DNA from: Labyrinthula sp. Ha | Lineage: Eukaryota; Sar; Bigyra; Labyrinthulida; Labyrinthulaceae | Assembly (NCBI GenBank): GCA_015227615.1 | Contig: JAALGZ010000003.1 | Coordinates: 62,001 to 126,000, forward strand | Reading direction: 5' to 3' | Length of the DNA: 64,000 nt | Shown here: positions 59,159 to 64,000 of the stretch, piece after piece | Position numbering within the stretch: the stretch's first letter is position 1 | Layout of the letters: every line of letters begins with the position of its first letter | Translations under genes and position numbers: made by a program | Notes under the pieces: model-generated | What the model was told of the DNA's origin: nothing | What the model saw: only the letters and a program-made list of their open reading frames with translations | Database searches by the model: none

Positions 59159-62100
59159 TTACACTTCAACTCCATCTATATCTGCTATATACGAGTTAGT
59201 GCCTAATCTTTTAATAATCTTAAACTGTCCACAAATTGCTACAAACATCATCGAGTTTAATGGGAAATGGAGCACCATATCTCCAGCCTGTAGAACTTTG
59301 TTATCTTTTTTGTTTCTCCAAATCCTACCATATTGAAACTTAAGAAAAAAACTGTCCAGAGTGGAACTGCTACATAAACAAAGATCCATTGTCTTTCTTA
59401 CATCCTATATTCAAGCTTCAACTAAAATACGGGAGAAGCTCAGTCTAATCTACGTTTCCTACGCCAGGGTCCGTTTTTAGCTACTCAGATAAAATCATGT
59501 GGCATATTTCCACGATACCATTTTGCCAAGGTGTATATATTTCTGCAAAACTTTAGTAAGCTCCGTGTCGTCTCATCCAGTAATGATTAAGCTAGGCTCC
59601 AAAGTTCTTATCTATATGAACCACCAGCGGAAAACCACCCCTTCAGCACCGTTCATTTTGGAATACATTTAACGACTCGGAAGTGTATTTATTTTTCAAA
59701 GGGAAAACATGGTTAATCAAGTGAAGTCAAGGATCATGAATAGTACAGCGCTATATCCTCTGAGCAGCTTCATACATCTCGCTCCATATATATATATATA
59801 TCCAAGGATACTACTTCATTAAGCAACGCAGCTTCTTTAATATCGCACTCTTTTTCTGTAGATCGCAGAAAGCCTTCTCCTTGCATCTTGCAGAATCTTT
59901 CAAGAAGTCAAGAAAAGTCTTTTTTGCCACCCGGGCCAAGAATAGAGTTTGTGAATTATTTTCGAAGTTCTCGAAATTCCCAAATGACTGGTTCTAAGAC
60001 CCTCCATATGAGCTGTTCTCAGTAAATAGTTGATGTTTTTCCTCGGGCCAACCAGCCTTTTACGGTAAAAAAGCACCCTTTTATCCGATTCAAAATCTTG
60101 TGTATTGCACACAAAGCGATCAAACCCGAAGTTTCTTTCTTCTTTATGCAACAGACAAGTCTTGTAAAGACTATCATCATTCAATCCATCTTGGACGCCT
60201 TTTTTGATAAATAAGGTTTTGCTGGTAAAGTAATTGGCCTTATTCTTTTCTCCAAGAAATACTTTAATATTAATCTGGAAATGGACTATTCTTATAGCAT
60301 AATTTGAAAAATGATGCGAGTACTGAACCTCCGCTAAAGGCTTCTAATTTGCTTTGTCTACTCTGAGTACTGCTTCTTTAGTAAATATACGTATATATGA
60401 AAGCCCTCTAGGCACTCCACCAGTGCCTTGATTTCTTTCTTCGGAATGTCTTTCGATACTTCTTTGAGATGAAATTTTCTATTAAAGTAAGAGATAATAT
60501 ACATATTCTTCTCATATTCCTGTAACATTACCCCATTTATATCAAACTTTACAGTATTTAAATAAACCATTAAGGGATGGTCAAGGTTTGGGTGCTACAA
60601 AATGCGAGCTTTAAATTGCTTATTTTTCATAAAAGTTTTTTCCTGTCTCCTCGTTCCATTCTTTTTTAGTCTTCACTTCATCGTTTGTCAAGTCTATCAA
60701 AGGCATAATTTTATTTGAAAAATGTTTGGCAAGTCTTTTTTTACTAGTTCATTCTTACTACGAAGCTTCTTAAGCTTTTCTTATTTATAGGAAGATGTAT
60801 TTCTTTAAATTTTTCGATTTATTACCCCCCCCCCGATCCTCTGATCTTTTCTTCTACCCATCCTACCTAGATTTGTTACCTCTCCTAAACCTATTTGTAT
60901 CTTAAGACATTTAAGCTTTGCATTGGCAGTTTTTAACAGGTATAGAACTTCGTTAACTTCTATTGAATGTTGTTGTATGCCTGCAGATGTAAATGTTAAC
61001 ATATCATCCACGCATACCATGACTGAACTCATATACTTGTCTTTTAAAATCCCGGTTAAGACACCTTGAAAAACTGTGACAGAAATTTTGCAACTTATAG
61101 GCAGTACACCAAAATGATAAAATTCTTCCGTCATTATCGCAAACGTGGTATACGGTTTTTTATTCTCTGAGAGCGGGATCTGGAAGAGCTCTCCCGTGTA
61201 TATATCTTCGTAAAATAGTGCTTACCCAATAGTACGATTCTTACATCTTCATCTCTTGGTAATGGGTTTGTCTTTTTATTCATTAATATATATTGAATGC
61301 TACAAAAGGGGTAACAATACTTCGACTCTTCTTAATGGTTCCATTGGATAAAATACAGTCCAGCTTCGGCAAGGGAAATACCGAAGACCACCAGGTTGAA
61401 TTACTCGATGAAATAATATTGTTATCGACGATCTTTTTTAATCAACGTTTTACGGTGTTCATTTCAAACCTCGATAAAAGTATCACTTTATAGACTTGAG
61501 GGTTTCCAAGATCAATATCCAGTATGATCATAAACTCCAAAGACGGGACTTTAAATACCCCGGCCTCGAAATACACGTTAAGAAGGTTGGGATGTGAAGT
61601 AAAAATATTCAAAAGAAGCTCTGTTTCATCCAGTAAGCTCCTTTTTTGCAAAGGAAGTAACTTATTTCTTTTTTAACATAAAGTTGTGCAATGTCGTCTT
61701 TTATATATTTCAAAATATCGATGGAGTCTTGGAGTGTCGTATTCTTACTCCGTTCTATATCATGTTGTTTTGATTCAACGTAGAAGAAAGGCTTAGAAAA
61801 GGACCAGTTCGATAAATACTTGTCATTCCATGGGGAAATATCTACATCTTATTCCAATAAGCTCATACGATTGTTTTTGATATCCAACTAAGCATTTCAG
61901 CACGTCCAGCCCCGACCGAAGAGTTGCGACGACATCCTCTAAAATTACAGACGTAGCAGTAAAGATATTTGATAAAAGTTCCGGTTGTAGGTCCTGTTGT
62001 CTGAGTGGGAACGTGAATATTTTATTAAATGAATGTAAATCTGCACAAGGGTTTAGTTGCTTCTGGAAATTGACATCCAACTTGTTGAATAGTTACAAAG

Positions 62101-62353
62101 AAAGTATAGTTGACTCCGATCCAGTATCGAGGATAACGAAAATTTCAGCAAAATTCACACAAAGGGAAATTTGTCTTTGAGAACATACATTTTTATTGAA
62201 CTGGAATGCCATAATCCTTTGGCTGGCTCCTTGGATCAGTGGATTGGATTTACCTAAGAAGGATATCAATGTCCCAAAAAATTGGGAGAAATTGCAGGAA
62301 GAGGTGTTCGAACCATGAAAACCAGTTTTTTTATGACTTGAATTATTATTCAC
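59159..62353 (-). mobile_element. Ty3/gypsy LTR-retrotransposon fossil, minus strand
   Basis: In element order on the minus strand: protease (62093-62353, with FVILDTGSESTIL), RT N-terminal traces (61442-61651), RT core (60805-61134, with VMVCVDDMLTFTS, the xxDD block), RNase H traces (60358-60570), integrase zinc-binding region (59900-60184, HLGISRTSKIIHKLYSWPGW) and integrase C-terminal region (59159-59389, GDMVLHFPL then GQFKIIKRLGTNSY). No gag or LTRs were recognised. Around ten or more breaks; old. A run of 10 C at 60825-60834 lies inside. Confidence 0.72.
59787..59801. repeat. Short (AT)n simple repeat
   Basis: Alternating AT run. It is one of five in the window (others at 18413-18430, 20771-20790, 21711-21732 and 24389-24405), all within transposon-derived DNA. 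Confidence 0.85.
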
Positions 62354-62439
62354 GCAGTGCTTAACATTCCGTTTATTGTATACCGCGATGCTTCAATATT
62401 CTATTTGGGAGAAATTCTATCCTGGAACATAGCTAAACC

Positions 62440-63840
62440 CGAAAAAAAGTTACTCGCTACTTTTCAAAAGGCTAAGAAAACTCAAAATCAACAAAAAATT
62501 GAAAAAAAAAGCTCACCGCCTTGCCAGAAGAATTAGAATACTCGAAATCTTACGCTCTTGGTTTTAAAGTTAAGGCGAAAGTAGACCAAAGGAGTTTACA
62601 GCGACCTTCTTATGCAGAGCACCCGAATGAGCTCAGTTCGTATGCACTAAGACTAGTACTCTGTGATATTTTCATTAAAGCTAGTCATTGAAAGGAGAAT
62701 GTGGTCAGCTGTTCGTAGTGATATCTTCTTTTTACCAGAAGCCCAATGTATCGAAACTTAACTAAAATCCGCTTTATATGAAGTTCAAGAAGAGTTTGAA
62801 TCAAGAGGAATTAGTTTCGGAAGGTAAGATATTCTAGACGAAAGATTTTATATTGAAAATGACACATTGTACTACAAGGAAAGATTATTGTTCCATTAGT
62901 AGACGCAAAAAGCCTATTACGACAACTACACCACAGTAAGATGGAAACTGCGAATTTAGGAATTGGCAGTGCATAAAGAATAGTGGTTGAACAATATTAT
63001 TGACTCGGATGTGGTAACAGAGCTTATTTAGTGGGAAGAGAATATATGGTTTGCAAAGGGAACCAAAAACTTAGAACCCCGTCGAACAAGCTCAGACATG
63101 TTGGACATCCAACAAATAAATTTCAGTCGATACCCGTCTATATGTTTAGGACAAGAGTCTTAAAACCTATATATGTATTTAAAATATTCTGTCTGTAGTG
63201 GATAACCTCACAGGTTTTACGATATTCTTACCCATTAAAAAGTCTGAAACCAGTATTATGTTGAATCTATAGGAAGTATGTTGCCTCTTCCTTGGTTTCC
63301 CGGAGCACCTACACATACGCAATACATTTAAAATCGAATTGATGACAAAATGAGCCGAGCAACACAGCGTAATCTTATTTTGTAGTTCCATCTAAACGGC
63401 TTACCAAAACGGGTATATTGAAAGGGTGCAACATTTACTAAAAGAGCAACTCAAGTGCAGCTTAGACAAACTAGACGAGAACTGGATGAATAATCTAAGT
63501 TACATTGCCTTCAAGCTAAACAATCCAAAGAATGAAGTGATAACCCCGCTAGAATGGGTGGCAGGAGAAGTAGGTGTTAGTTTACACGAAACGTATAAAA
63601 AGACGACAAGAGAAAGGTAAAACAAATAAAAGCGTGAAAATTATATGAAACCGATGAAAAAATCTTAGTAACCATAGCTACAGAAAGAAAATGAGACCAG
63701 GAGAGAGTAGAAGGGGAAATATTGAAAAAGATTGGAAGCCATTGTTTTCTTGTCGGTACAGAAGGGGTTAAATAAGTTGATTCGAAGGCGACAGTAAGGA
63801 TCCACTCATGAGAGTAGAACCGGGTCAACTAGATATTGAG
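62440..63840 (+). mobile_element. Ty3/gypsy integrase fossil, plus strand
   Basis: Plus-strand remains of integrase: zinc-binding traces around 62.9-63.1 kb, core traces at 63.17-63.4 kb, and the helical end of the core at 63426-63620 (QHLLKEQLKCSLDKLDENW, then LSYIAFKLN). It is oriented opposite to the fossil at 59.2-62.4 kb, so the two are separate insertions lying 5' to 5'. Several breaks. Confidence 0.5.
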
Positions 63841-64000
63841 AAAAGACAATATGAAGTACCTTCCATAATGGATAGTTAAGTTATGTATTTATCAGGTTGT
63901 GTTCAGTTGTCGGCATACTACCATAGTGTTCCACTTTCCAAAACAAGAAGAAAACATAGTTTTACTCAATAGCCGACTACTATAAGAGTTAAAGGTTAAG

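Noticed and set aside
1-64000. CRISPR arrays, bacterial operons or Shine-Dalgarno-led genes
   Set aside because: No regularly spaced repeats were seen, and spliceosomal introns and LTR/hAT elements show a eukaryotic nuclear sequence.
1-64000. Stop codons made only by polyadenylation, as reported in Blastocystis
   Set aside because: All complete host genes called here have ordinary in-frame stop codons in the DNA.

Overview
This is an AT-rich nuclear window from a microbial eukaryote. It has three small, tightly packed islands of intact host genes set in a sea of decayed transposable elements. Its host introns are very short: nine introns that I could place by protein homology measure 28 to 36 bases, and five of them are exactly 30. 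One more of 34 bases is predicted inside a transposase gene. The protein types (a carboxypeptidase with a ShK domain, a WRKY19-like Cys/His repeat protein, a single-pass sulfotransferase-like protein) together with introns near 30 bases point to a stramenopile-like protist. Blastocystis is known for introns of this size, but the repeat load and low GC here argue against Blastocystis itself. The lineage is inference only.

Host genes. Island 1 (1-439, minus) is the 5' part of a PhoD-like phosphatase that runs off the window. Island 2 (10.6-15.1 kb) holds a serine carboxypeptidase (S10), a sulfotransferase-like type II membrane protein 43 bases downstream on the same strand, and a convergent M14 metallocarboxypeptidase-ShK-membrane-anchor gene 34 bases further on. 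Island 3 (47.5-53.4 kb) holds the APC/C subunit CDC27/APC3 (minus, six exons), a divergent exocyst subunit SEC3 whose start codon lies 129 bases away, and a Cys/His-repeat protein. The hydrolases and sulfotransferase look secretory; CDC27 and SEC3 are housekeeping genes for the cell cycle and exocytosis.

Mobile elements. (a) An old Ty3/gypsy fossil (about 1.27-9.7 kb, minus) has reverse transcriptase, RNase H, integrase and, downstream of the integrase, an MT-A70-type adenine methyltransferase region. This is the most notable thing in the window. (b) A young hAT DNA transposon, hAT-1 (5659-7827), sits inside that fossil with perfect 15-base terminal inverted repeats and an 8-base target duplication; its transposase appears intact if one 34-base mini-intron is removed. 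(c) A second Ty3/gypsy fossil (31.2-42.3 kb, minus) with LTR-like ends is split by a 6.1-kb decayed hAT, hAT-2 (34227-40318), marked by an 8-base duplication. (d) Plus-strand Ty1/copia and Ty3/gypsy fossils fill 17-31 kb, and two more gypsy fossils in opposite orientation fill 59-64 kb. The rest (15.1-17.3, 24.5-27.3, 42.3-47.5 and 53.4-59.1 kb) is AT-rich sequence in which I could not support a gene.
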